In this document: piece after piece, positions 9,310 to 18,387 of the stretch
Position numbering within the stretch: position 1 is the first letter of the stretch
Layout of the letters: every line of letters starts with the position of its first letter
Source: JADLHS01 sp044225555
GTDB taxonomy: Bacteria; Verrucomicrobiota; Verrucomicrobiia; Limisphaerales; JADLHS01
Direction of reading: 5' to 3'
Assembly: GCA_044225555.1 (NCBI GenBank)
Contig: JBGAIM010000011.1
Location: 62,001 to 126,000 of the forward strand
Length of the DNA: 64,000 nucleotides
Program-made: the position numbers and the translations under genes
The notes under the pieces: generated by a model
The model's input: only the letters and a program-made list of their open reading frames with translations
Told to the model about the DNA's origin: nothing
Database searches by the model: none

Positions 9310-9560
9310 ACGCCGCTTCACAGTCCGCCAGCGCCGCGGCCAATTGTTTCGCCCAATTCCGCGCGCACGTTGAAGCGACCTGAAGGTCGCGCTCCGGGGG
9401 CAGTGTCAAGCCGCGCCCTCTCCACAACTTCTTGGAACCCGCGCGGGCGGGCGGCAGGGCGCGTTCGAGTTCGCGAAGTTTTTGGCACCCGGAGTCGCGT
9501 CGTTCCCCGGCATACGGAATCGTCCGAGCCTGCAACCCGCAAACCAGCGCCATTGAGACC
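9284..9560 (-). pseudogene. Composite relic: glycosidase 5' fragment joined to methyltransferase 3' fragment
   Basis: Read on the minus strand, about 9545-9461 matches the start of the glycosidase gene at about 4765-4670: the translation TIPYAG / NDATPGAKNFANSNAP corresponds to TIPFVLPWNDATPSATDFSNLNAP-type sequence there, with a frame change. It then joins sequence matching the last part of the methyltransferase gene (GCGCGGGTTCCAAGA at about 9434-9448, then VSGRKK-stop at 9284-9301). A palindrome of REP type (GCGACC TGAA GGTCGC, 9373-9388) sits within the methyltransferase-like part. No intact gene remains. The 107-residue open frame across this region looks fortuitous apart from its last residues. 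Confidence 0.65.
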
Positions 9561-9603
9561 GGCCATCGCTCCCCCGGCAATCCACCACCAGGAGGCGTGG
9601 GGC

Positions 9604-12600
9604 TCACTCCGACGCGACGATGCGATAAAACCGCTGCGAACCGCCGCTGAGTTCGGTGTGGAGCGTGAGACTGGTACCGTTAGCCACAATTCCGGCGCCG
9701 TCCGGCAACCAGGTCGGGTCCGTCAGAGCACTCTTGGATTCGAGCCGGTAGGTCTTTCCCGGAACGGTGACGAGGCTGATCGCATAACTGCCGCCCCCAG
9801 TGGGCAAAATCGAAGTCACCACCGGACGCGGCACCACGATGGCCTGGAAAGATCTCGTCGTGCTCAGCGGCGGGACACCATTGTCGGTGACGCGCACGAC
9901 AATCAGATTGGTGCCCGGCGTTTGGGCCAGAGTGGGTCGCCACGAGAATAATCCGTTGGCCGGGTTGATGGCGGCATTGGTGGGCGCGCCGGGATCAAGG
10001 CTGAAAGTCAGGCTCTGGGCGGGCGCATTCGTATCGGTCGCCAGGACGCTGAACAAGAGCAACTGGCCTTCGAACACGGTTCGATTGGAAATGGCACCCA
10101 CGACCGGCGGCGTGTTCGACAAGGCCAGATAATTTGCGTTGCGTGGTGTAGGCGCCGTCAGCGCGGCCACCGCGACCGCGCCGTCCGGAAAACGGCCTTC
10201 GGTCTGATCGGTCGTTTGGTCGCCGAAGGAAACAAAGTCAACGACCGTTCCATCCGGCGCGAAAATGCCGATGGCCTCGCCGCTCTTGGAGAGCTTGAAG
10301 TTCGCATGCAAATCCGGGTGGTTCGTCGCGTTCTGCCCGCTCTCGTTATCGGCCCACACCAGCAGACGGCCGTGCGCCGGGATGCTGTAGCCGCTCGGGA
10401 TAAGAAACTTGGTTTTGTTGGTCAGGCTGGTGCCGAGGTAAAAACCGGAAAGGTCGGCAATCGAACTGCCCGGATTGTAGATTTCAAACCAGTCCTCGAA
10501 ATCGCCGTCGGCGGGATCGGCCAGCGTCGTCAGATTGTCCGCCATCCATTCGTTGACGAACACCGTGAGCGGAGCCGAGGCGGGATTGTTCGTGCCGCCG
10601 GGGCTTGTGTAATAGAACACACGCCGCCCGGTGACTGCGCCGTCCGGAAAGGAGCCGTAAGTGCGGTCGGCTTGCGGCACGTCGTAGTTGAAATAATCGA
10701 GAATGTTCGTCCGGCCGCCGTTGGTGCTGACCAGGGCGAGCGAGCCCGTGCCGGGTGGGATCGTGAAAGTCGTGTGCAATTCGTTGGAAATGGATTCACC
10801 AGGATTGCCGTCGAGCGAGAGGACGAGGAACTGGCCCGCGCCGATCGTAGTTCCGGTGGGGAAACTCCACTGGGTCAGGTTCGAGTAATTATTGGCGAGG
10901 AAGCAGCCGGAGAGAGCAATGTTCGTGGCGCCGCCGTTGTAAAGTTCGGCCCAGGGATGATGATGTCCAAAGCGATCAACCGCGCCGCTCAGATTATTCG
11001 GGAGTACTTCGTTCAACCAGAGCGCCGGGATTGCCGGCAGGGAAGTGAGCAAGGAATTCGCCGTGCCGGGGGTGTAACGCAATGGGCCGGAATTGCCGCC
11101 GGGCGCGAGATTGACGTTGGCCACGACGCCATTTCCGGACAGGCGGATGGTCAGCGTGCCGCCGTTGGTGTTCTCCAGATACCAGAAGCTGAGGGTGTAG
11201 GGTTGCCCGATCGCCAGCGCCGGAGTGAACAGTTGCCAGATGGACGACCCTTGAGTCGTACCGCCGCTGGCAGCAACGACGCGCAGGCTCGCGGTGCCGG
11301 AATGCTTCGTCGCGGTATCGAGCGTCGAGCCGGCGTGATTGGCGGAAACGGTCCACGGCCCGGGGAATGCGCTCTCGAAATCGCCATTGAGAATCACGTT
11401 CGCGCCGACTTCCGGCACACTGCCGCTGACGAGTTTCAAGTCGTCAACAAAAACGGTCCCGGCGGATTGCAAGTAGAGATAAAGCGTTGAAGCGGTCGCC
11501 GAGCCGGTGGCAGTGACGTAGCGCCATTGCGGCGGCGGCGTGGGCCCGTTGGTGGGCACGGCGGCCCAGTTCGCGACGCGGTTATTGTCCTGTGCCGGGT
11601 CCAGCAACTGTAGCGACGCTCCCGTGCCGTTGGGGGCGGCCGGCCACGGTGCTTCGCTGTCGTAGCGTACTTCGTCAACGATCACATCCTGTGCGGGTGT
11701 GATTCCGGGCTTGATCAGTCGCAGCGTTTCGCCACCGTTGTCCAGGGTGCCGGCAAACCCACCGTAGAGTGGGATCGTTCCACCGTAAGCCGCGGCGAAT
11801 GCCACCCGATCCTTGGCGATGACCGCAAATCCTCCCGCCGGAATGATGGAGCCGGGCGGGAAGGTAAAATCCGCGCCGTCCAGCCGCCAGGCAGAAACGT
11901 CGAAGCCGTTGTTCGTGGAAGTGTTGCAAATCTCGACAAACGACGCGTCCGGCACAACTGGATTGTACATGATCTCGTTAATCACGAGTTTGTCCTGCGC
12001 GAGTTCGTCCGGGCCGGTGTAATTGACGTTAATCGTCCCGGTGGCGCCCGGAACCACGTTGCCCTGGGCATCAAGGCCGGTGATGTTGAGGGCGTTATTG
12101 CCGGCGGACAGCACGGTGGACGCAACCCAGTTGCTGAGCGAGGTCCAGAAGACGGGAACGAGCGCTCCATTGATCGTGAAGGAGCGGACACCCAGGGGAG
12201 CCGAGCCGGTGATGGCTATGAGATTTTTGTTCGTGCTGAAACCAACGCCATTGTTCGACGTAATCGCGAAGGTTGCGGATGCGTTGGCCGTGATCAGGCC
12301 GAGAATATAGCTGCGCCGCTGACTGAGATAGGATTGGATCGAGGATGCGTTGTCCACGATGCGGCCGTTGGCGATCATGGCGTTGTATTTGTTGTTTAGG
12401 ACTGGATTTACCCTGGTCGCGACCAACGGCCCATTCGCGAGGTCTTGAAGAATCTGCCAATACCGGCGCAAATAGGCCGGTTCCGCCAGGTCGATCCCGC
12501 AGCTCCGTCCGACGCCCGCGAACAGATCGTCGCCCGTCGGTCCTAACGAGGCGAACGCAAAATCAATGTCCCAGATCAGTTGCTTCCAGGTATCGCCAAC

Positions 12601-15600
12601 GGGTTTGTACGAATACATGTTCTGGCCGCCGCCGTAGGCAAAGCTGTCATTGTTGCCGACGATGTGCTCGACCGCGTAGGTCTTGAGCCAGTTGTCCACG
12701 TCCACCACCGCTTCGAGCTGGCGTCGGTAGTTTGTGCCCAAGCCGCCGAAGTTCGCCGCGTCCACCAGTGCGAAGAGGTTCGTGTAGTTGCTCATTGAGT
12801 CCGGCGCCGCGCGTTTGGCAAATGTCCAGCGATAGCGCGCAAGTTTCTTCTGGCCGCCGGTGGTCGTGAAGTTCTGTAGCGAAGCGCCGTTGGCGGAGAA
12901 GTTGACCGCCGGGTCATCGAACTCGAACCAGAGTTGGACTTTGTGCAGGTCGCCGTTCTTGCCGTTCGGAAAGTATTCATCCACCAGGTCGCCGTTGGGC
13001 TGCTGGACGTCCTCAAACATTTCCGCCCGGCGGACGCCATTAACGAACAGGTTGATGCTCCGGCGATAGCAATAAGGCAGGCCGATTTGTTCCGCGATCC
13101 AGTAGGCCGTTTGTTCGCGCTGATAGGAGTTGTCGCCGCCGCCGTTGCCGGGCCATTGCAGGGTGGCGTCGGTTTCGCCCAACAGCGTGTCGTCATCCGG
13201 AAACGTCAGGACATAATCGCACACGTTGCCGGTGGGTGAATCGAAGCCGGGCGCATGGTAGGGACTGCCGGAGTACTGGCCGCCCATGTTATAGACCACG
13301 CGTGAGGTGCCGTAAACGAAGGTGCAATCCAGCGGCCGGTTGCTGAGATGCTCACGGTTCGACCAACGGTCGAAGGTCGCTTGCGTCATCCAGAGGCGGT
13401 AAGTGCCGTAGTTCCCGCCCTGCGCGGGATCGCCGAACCTCACCAAACATTCACGGGCGGGAGCATCATTTGGAAACAGCGTGGTGGCGACCGGTGAAAA
13501 ATTATCCGTCGCCTGGACGTAAAATGCGACCACTTTGCCCGCTGCTTGTCCCGGAATCGTAGCGCTGAACAGCCCGGCGCCTTTGTTCACCATCGTCACC
13601 GGATTCCAAACCATGGAAGGATCCACGCGGTATTTGAGCACGAGGGCGGCCAAGTCGTCAGGATCGTGAACACGTGCCACCACGGTTACTGGCTGACTGG
13701 CGGCAGGCAGCACGGGCGAGTGCCGCACCTCGGTGATGGCCGGTCCAACGTTTGGTTTGCCGCGGCTGTTCGGCTGCCCCGGACTGCCGAGGTTCTGTGT
13801 GGTCAGGATATTGCCGGTTGCCTCCAGCCAGTTGCCGTGCAAACGCAACAGGATTTCCGGATGCCCCGTCAGCCAGCGCACTTTCGCGCGGAGCGTCGCG
13901 GTCTGGCCTGGGTTGAGGGTCGAGGTCAAGGCGGTGCGGATGCGGTTTGCTCCCGTGTCCCCCCGATCGGTCGCGCGGATATGGAGAGCAAAAACCTCCA
14001 CGTTATCCACGAGGCATTCTCCTGGACCGAGCAAGATGACCTGGAGCGCGTCAGCGGCGACGCTGCCGTTATCGAGGACGCCCGTAAATTCAATATTCAC
14101 CCAGCCGCTCTTGGCGCTTTCATCGCTGTCAGCCCAATTCGGTGCCAGGCGACGATCACTGCGTGCGTCAATCAATTCCAAGCTGCTGCCGCCGCCGTGT
14201 GCCCATTTGCCCCAGCGTCCGCCCGTGCCATAAGTCACGTCGTCCACCACGATGTGGATGGTATTGGTTACGGTGTTCCCCGCGGCGTTCGTGCTCGCAA
14301 TTTCGTCCGGCATTGCCAGCGCCAGATATTCGCCGCCGTGGGCCAGCGTGCCATCGAAATCTCCCAAGGTGTTTGCTCCGGTGAGGCCGGGATGATTCAC
14401 CATTAGTTGGGCGGCGTTTTTGGCGATCACCAAATACCCGGAGGGGGGAATGGTCATGCCGTTCGGGATTGTGTATTGAATTCCATCGGTGAAACTCCAG
14501 CCGCTCAGATCCACGGGTGACCCCGTGCGATTGTATAGCTCGACGAATTGATCGTCATCGTCGCCGCTGACCGGATCGTACATGATCTCATTAACGACGA
14601 CGGGAGAAAGGCGCAGCGGGCCGTTTTTCGTTCCCAGCGTTTTGGTTTGCAACCGATAAAAACCGGGCGCGCCATCCGGAAAGTGCCCCATCGAAACACC
14701 GTTCTCCTGGGCGCCGAAGCGCACGGCATCCAGTACCTGCCGGTTGTCCGGTCGCTTGAAATAGATGGTCTCACCTGCCGCGTTCAGTGCAAAGCCCAGT
14801 TGGGTCTCGCTGAAATAAACAATTCCTTGGGGCGGGATGGTCGTGCCGGGCGGGATGACAAATTTATTCGTGGTTGCGTCGTCGCTCAGGAAGCAGCCGC
14901 TCAGATCCACCGCCGCCGTGCTGTAATTGTATAGTTCGATGAAGTCGAAATCCGGAGGATCCGTGTGCGCGAGAAACTCGTTGATGACGACGGTACGATA
15001 GGGATTGGCGTTGGCCGGCTCCGCGACGCCCGGGGAACCGCCGACCACGTCGCTCGCCGCCCAAGCGTCCGGATTGTGCTCGCCCAGCGAAGGCCGCGAC
15101 AGCGCCAGCGAATGGCCCGCCCCGTCCGGCGCGACGTGCCAGGGCGGATCGCTCGAATAATTCACTTCAAAAACGATTCCGCCCTCGCGATTGCGCAGGC
15201 GCACCGTGCCCGCGCTGTTCGACAGTTTGTTTGTATAAGGGCCGGTGACGTTTCCGATACCATAGACGCTTTGAATGTCCGCCGGTACCGCCGCGAACAC
15301 GAGGTAGCTGCGCGCTCCGAGCACTGTGTTGGGGGGGAAAGTAAAATCCACTTCCCCGGAGAGCCGATATCCGCTGAGATCCTCGGAATAAGGATTCGAG
15401 TTGTACAGTTCCAGGTATTCCAGGTCTTTTCCGTCGAGGCGATTCGTCGGATGATACATGATTTCCGAGATCACGACCGGGCCGTGCCGCGTGGACGGGC
15501 CGATCGGCTCGGGCGATGGTCGCAAAAAAGAAATGGCCAGCGGGCTCACGTCGAGTGCGAACGCAAGTTGTGAGTTCGGGAGGATGGTATTGGGGGTGGC

Positions 15601-16683
15601 CGCGCGATCACGGACGTTATTCACCGTCATCGTATAGCCAATACCCGTTACCATCGGCGTGGTGGTGAGCACAATCGTCTGCGCATCCGGGCCGAACACC
15701 GCCGAGAGGACGGCTACGCCATTGTTGATCGTGTAGTTGAGGGGGTTCAAGGCGCTCGCCGCCTCGACTGGTTCCGAAAAAATCACGGTGACAATCTGGG
15801 GGCTTCCCAGGCTTCCCGCGGACAGCAAGCTGGGTTTGGTGACGTCGGCGATCACGGTGAGGGTCGCCGATGCGCTGTTGGTGCTGCCGTAGGGATTGAC
15901 GATCCGGCAGGAGAAAACCGTGCCGCTTTCATTCATCGCCGTGGGCGGTGTCTGGTACAACGAATTCGTGGCTCCCGGAATGTCAACGCCGGCGCGCCGC
16001 CATTGGTACGACGCGCCAAGGTTCACATAGAGCTGCACCGTGAATGTTGCGCTGCTGCTTTCAACCACCGAGACGTTCGTGGGTTGCACGGTGATGACCG
16101 GTGGCCCTACGCCAACCGGCAGGAGGTAAGTTCCGGGAATGGGCGGATCGCCGTTAGCCGGTGCCGGATCGCCCGGTTTTTGCCAAGCCACTGCGAGATT
16201 GTCGCCACCGCCGCCTTCCTTTTGCAGCGCTTCAATGTAGTAACGAAATCCGTTCGTCAACGCGATTGCCCCTGAGTGTTGATTGGGTTCCTTGTTCCAC
16301 TCGCGCGAATTGGACCAGGAACTCACGGACGCGATCTGTACCCGGTTCGCCGGAGCTTCGTCCGTGCTGAGGTAGAGAGCCGAATTGTCATCGCCAGAAA
16401 TCCAGAACACGTAACTGCCGGTAGTCGGCGGAACCACCAGCCCGCGCATTCGCTGACCGTAGTTTTCGGCAAAATTAGCCGGCGCCTCGAAAGTGCTCTC
16501 CAAAAACACCCCGTCCGGACTGTTGGGAAACTTGGCCGCATTGGTCAGGTCGGAAATTGAGCTCCCCGGCAGGTTGGAATAGATTTCGCGCAGCACACCG
16601 TTGGTCTGACCAGAAACCCTGACGGCGCAGAGAACGATGAGGGCGGTGACGGTGGAAGCGCATCGCGCCTTGTAAAACGACAT
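9604..16683 (-). CDS. Giant secreted protein: PA14, Ig-like, six lamin-tail domains, CotH kinase-like domain
   Basis: A 2359-residue exported protein (signal peptide about 1-25). Approximate order: PA14 domain 30-190 (GSYVFWISGDDNSALYLS); Ig-like 195-280; SbsA/Ig-like 285-380; lamin-tail domains starting near 404 (VVISEIMYHPTNR), 564 (VVINEFLAH) and 692 (VVVNEIMYDP); a CotH-type kinase-like domain about 1087-1430 with WDIDFAF near 1371 as its metal-binding motif; further lamin-tail domains near 1566, 1884 and 2041; beta-sandwich modules between; and a cadherin-like domain near 2195-2275. CotH proteins in Bacillus spores phosphorylate coat proteins. Here an extracellular protein-modifying or adhesive role is inferred, not shown. 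There is no PEP-CTERM or obvious sorting tail. A 97-bp repeat flanks it on both sides. Confidence 0.9.
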   Translation of the reverse strand: MSFYKARCASTVTALIVLCAVRVSGQTNGVLREIYSNLPGSSISDLTNAAKFPNSPDGVFLESTFEAPANFAENYGQRMRGLVVPPTTGSYVFWISGDDNSALYLSTDEAPANRVQIASVSSWSNSREWNKEPNQHSGAIALTNGFRYYIEALQKEGGGGDNLAVAWQKPGDPAPANGDPPIPGTYLLPVGVGPPVITVQPTNVSVVESSSATFTVQLYVNLGASYQWRRAGVDIPGATNSLYQTPPTAMNESGTVFSCRIVNPYGSTNSASATLTVIADVTKPSLLSAGSLGSPQIVTVIFSEPVEAASALNPLNYTINNGVAVLSAVFGPDAQTIVLTTTPMVTGIGYTMTVNNVRDRAATPNTILPNSQLAFALDVSPLAISFLRPSPEPIGPSTRHGPVVISEIMYHPTNRLDGKDLEYLELYNSNPYSEDLSGYRLSGEVDFTFPPNTVLGARSYLVFAAVPADIQSVYGIGNVTGPYTNKLSNSAGTVRLRNREGGIVFEVNYSSDPPWHVAPDGAGHSLALSRPSLGEHNPDAWAASDVVGGSPGVAEPANANPYRTVVINEFLAHTDPPDFDFIELYNYSTAAVDLSGCFLSDDATTNKFVIPPGTTIPPQGIVYFSETQLGFALNAAGETIYFKRPDNRQVLDAVRFGAQENGVSMGHFPDGAPGFYRLQTKTLGTKNGPLRLSPVVVNEIMYDPVSGDDDDQFVELYNRTGSPVDLSGWSFTDGIQYTIPNGMTIPPSGYLVIAKNAAQLMVNHPGLTGANTLGDFDGTLAHGGEYLALAMPDEIASTNAAGNTVTNTIHIVVDDVTYGTGGRWGKWAHGGGSSLELIDARSDRRLAPNWADSDESAKSGWVNIEFTGVLDNGSVAADALQVILLGPGECLVDNVEVFALHIRATDRGDTGANRIRTALTSTLNPGQTATLRAKVRWLTGHPEILLRLHGNWLEATGNILTTQNLGSPGQPNSRGKPNVGPAITEVRHSPVLPAASQPVTVVARVHDPDDLAALVLKYRVDPSMVWNPVTMVNKGAGLFSATIPGQAAGKVVAFYVQATDNFSPVATTLFPNDAPARECLVRFGDPAQGGNYGTYRLWMTQATFDRWSNREHLSNRPLDCTFVYGTSRVVYNMGGQYSGSPYHAPGFDSPTGNVCDYVLTFPDDDTLLGETDATLQWPGNGGGDNSYQREQTAYWIAEQIGLPYCYRRSINLFVNGVRRAEMFEDVQQPNGDLVDEYFPNGKNGDLHKVQLWFEFDDPAVNFSANGASLQNFTTTGGQKKLARYRWTFAKRAAPDSMSNYTNLFALVDAANFGGLGTNYRRQLEAVVDVDNWLKTYAVEHIVGNNDSFAYGGGQNMYSYKPVGDTWKQLIWDIDFAFASLGPTGDDLFAGVGRSCGIDLAEPAYLRRYWQILQDLANGPLVATRVNPVLNNKYNAMIANGRIVDNASSIQSYLSQRRSYILGLITANASATFAITSNNGVGFSTNKNLIAITGSAPLGVRSFTINGALVPVFWTSLSNWVASTVLSAGNNALNITGLDAQGNVVPGATGTINVNYTGPDELAQDKLVINEIMYNPVVPDASFVEICNTSTNNGFDVSAWRLDGADFTFPPGSIIPAGGFAVIAKDRVAFAAAYGGTIPLYGGFAGTLDNGGETLRLIKPGITPAQDVIVDEVRYDSEAPWPAAPNGTGASLQLLDPAQDNNRVANWAAVPTNGPTPPPQWRYVTATGSATASTLYLYLQSAGTVFVDDLKLVSGSVPEVGANVILNGDFESAFPGPWTVSANHAGSTLDTATKHSGTASLRVVAASGGTTQGSSIWQLFTPALAIGQPYTLSFWYLENTNGGTLTIRLSGNGVVANVNLAPGGNSGPLRYTPGTANSLLTSLPAIPALWLNEVLPNNLSGAVDRFGHHHPWAELYNGGATNIALSGCFLANNYSNLTQWSFPTGTTIGAGQFLVLSLDGNPGESISNELHTTFTIPPGTGSLALVSTNGGRTNILDYFNYDVPQADRTYGSFPDGAVTGRRVFYYTSPGGTNNPASAPLTVFVNEWMADNLTTLADPADGDFEDWFEIYNPGSSIADLSGFYLGTSLTNKTKFLIPSGYSIPAHGRLLVWADNESGQNATNHPDLHANFKLSKSGEAIGIFAPDGTVVDFVSFGDQTTDQTEGRFPDGAVAVAALTAPTPRNANYLALSNTPPVVGAISNRTVFEGQLLLFSVLATDTNAPAQSLTFSLDPGAPTNAAINPANGLFSWRPTLAQTPGTNLIVVRVTDNGVPPLSTTRSFQAIVVPRPVVTSILPTGGGSYAISLVTVPGKTYRLESKSALTDPTWLPDGAGIVANGTSLTLHTELSGGSQRFYRIVASE

Positions 16684-16750
16684 TGGCGGAAACTACCCCA
16701 GGTTTTGAGCCGAATCCAGCCCCCGCGCACGGATTGCGCCGGTGCAGAAT

Positions 16751-16847
16751 CGATTGAGCCTCAACTCAAAGGTCGAGGCAATCCCAAAGCACAGCGTCCA
16801 TGGCGGCTTCAGCAGTGCGTCCTACTTCTTCCGGCCAGAAACGAGGT
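16751..16847. repeat. 97-bp direct repeat, right copy
   Basis: This is the partner of 9213-9309 and includes the last 26 bp of the intact methyltransferase gene plus its downstream sequence. Having a gene's 3' end as the edge of a repeat-flanked insertion is a common footprint of recombination at gene ends, but no integrase or transposase is nearby. Confidence 0.9.
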
Positions 16848-17733
16848 AAAACAGACTGCCACCGGCGCCGTGGAAAGTGCCGCCGGCAATGGCCTGTTGT
16901 TGTTTCACGAAGTTCTCCACCACCTCTTGGAACCCGCGCTCGAAGAATTCTTCCGTGCCTCCGCCCTGTAATACACAACGGCGCACCTCATCGCGATCCC
17001 AAGGGCCGGTGGCCGAGCTTTTCCATTGTTGATCCTGCGCGATGAGGGCTTGCTGCGCGGGCGTGTTGTAGGGAGGAAAAAGCGACGCGGTCCGATCCGA
17101 TTGATGCACCGCGATCCCGCTCAAACCGGCGGCGGCAAAATAGCCCGGGAGCACATCACCGATGGTGTGGTCGCCCAGACCAGCCACGCGCTTGCCTCTG
17201 TGGTAACGCAGCCAGAATTCAAACCGCTGGATCAGGACCTCGTTCGGTTCATCGGCCGTGAGCGAAGTGAATGACAGATAATTCCAGAGATTGTTGGGTT
17301 CGGCGCAGACGAGCAAACCGCCAGGGCGCAGGACGCGAACCATTTCGCGGAGGGCCTCCAGCGGGCGCTCCAGATGCATCAACACGGTCTGGCAGGTCAC
17401 GGCGTCGAACGAGTCGTCCGGCAGCGGAATTTTTGTGGCGTCGCCTTGAACGAACGTGTGCAGTTCGGACGGAACTTCCGGAAAAGCCCGGTGAAAATTC
17501 CGCGCCGCCTCGCTCACCCACTTCTGCTCGCGATCAATCCCAACCAATCGCGCGGGCGCCTGCAAGTACGGATAGAGCAAACGCGACCAGTGCCCCTGCC
17601 CGCAGCCGATGTCGGCGAGCGACGAGGCTTCACGCAATCGCCAGCGCGCGGCCATGAGATCAAGGAAATCGCGATTCCACCAGAAGTCGCGCTGCGGCCC
17701 GAACTGGTCGGCGGAATGAGGTTGCGATTCCAT
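16822..17733 (-). CDS. Class I SAM-dependent methyltransferase
   Basis: A cytoplasmic methyltransferase of the Methyltransf_11/25 type, about 303 residues. I chose ATG 17733 (MESQPHSADQ) over a TTG 39 nt upstream. Motif I is LADIGCGQGHW, the acidic residue binding the SAM ribose is in GIDREQKW, and motifs II/III follow (QGDATKIPLPDDSFDAV, VRVLRPGGLLVCAEP). The substrate is unknown. The last residues VSGRKK and the downstream sequence are duplicated at 9284. The cupin gene lies 158 nt upstream on the same strand. Confidence 0.88.
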   Translation of the reverse strand: MESQPHSADQFGPQRDFWWNRDFLDLMAARWRLREASSLADIGCGQGHWSRLLYPYLQAPARLVGIDREQKWVSEAARNFHRAFPEVPSELHTFVQGDATKIPLPDDSFDAVTCQTVLMHLERPLEALREMVRVLRPGGLLVCAEPNNLWNYLSFTSLTADEPNEVLIQRFEFWLRYHRGKRVAGLGDHTIGDVLPGYFAAAGLSGIAVHQSDRTASLFPPYNTPAQQALIAQDQQWKSSATGPWDRDEVRRCVLQGGGTEEFFERGFQEVVENFVKQQQAIAGGTFHGAGGSLFYLVSGRKK

Positions 17734-17891
17734 TCGCCGCACAAGGTGGCTCAGGCTCGTGCGCCGTGGCAATCTGCAAGTGTTTCAAGCGGGGGACAGA
17801 TTCCAACAAGCAGCGCCCGGAGTAATTGCGACGCAGTATCTTCAAGCTAGGTAATTTCGGCTCGCGACCACCGAAATCCCGAGGCTGAACT

Positions 17892-18371
17892 TCACTCTTC
17901 CCCATCGAAATAATCCAACGGCTCGGAACGGATGAGCCGGCGTTCGGGTGAGCGCACAACCCATTTCTGGCTGTCGGGATAATGGCACGACTCGCCAATC
18001 GGATTGTCCGCCACGACGTAGAGGATTAAATCTTCCACGCCGCTGTTGATCAACTGATGCGGCTCGCCTGGTTTGAAGATGAAAGCGTCCCCCGCTGCGA
18101 TGGGCGTTTCGCCTTGGGCGTGGCGGGCGAGCCCCTGGCCGGAAATAACATGATAAAACTCCCACTGCGCGCTGTTTGAATGGTAGGGGTAATTGCGCTT
18201 ACCGGGAGGAATGCGGCAAATCTCCACATCAAACGGATGGCGCTCGTTCAAATCCAAGGACAACGGTTTTCGTCCCAGGGCCTCGGAAACTCCCCGCCCA
18301 GCGCAAACAAACTTTTCTTTAGGCGAGGACCAACTTTCCTCGGGCAGGTTGTTCGTGTTGATCTTGTGCAT
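17892..18371 (-). CDS. Cupin domain protein
   Basis: A 159-residue protein with one cupin barrel. The metal-binding region reads YPYHSNSAQWEFYHVISGQG (His and Glu ligands of cupin motif 1), and motif 2 is AGDAFIFKPGEPHQLIN with the expected PxxxxH. It has no signal peptide, so it is cytoplasmic. Cupins of this kind act as sugar-binding proteins, isomerases or dioxygenases, and nothing here decides which. It ends 119 nt upstream of the methyltransferase TTG and begins 16 nt after the stop of the TIGR03790-like gene, so it may be co-transcribed with that gene. Confidence 0.87.
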   Translation of the reverse strand: MHKINTNNLPEESWSSPKEKFVCAGRGVSEALGRKPLSLDLNERHPFDVEICRIPPGKRNYPYHSNSAQWEFYHVISGQGLARHAQGETPIAAGDAFIFKPGEPHQLINSGVEDLILYVVADNPIGESCHYPDSQKWVVRSPERRLIRSEPLDYFDGEE

Positions 18372-18387
18372 AAAGCTCCTCGGAACG

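Noticed and set aside
10216..11490. 424-residue plus-strand ORF
   Set aside because: Shadow frame opposite the LTD/CotH gene, with no recognisable domain.
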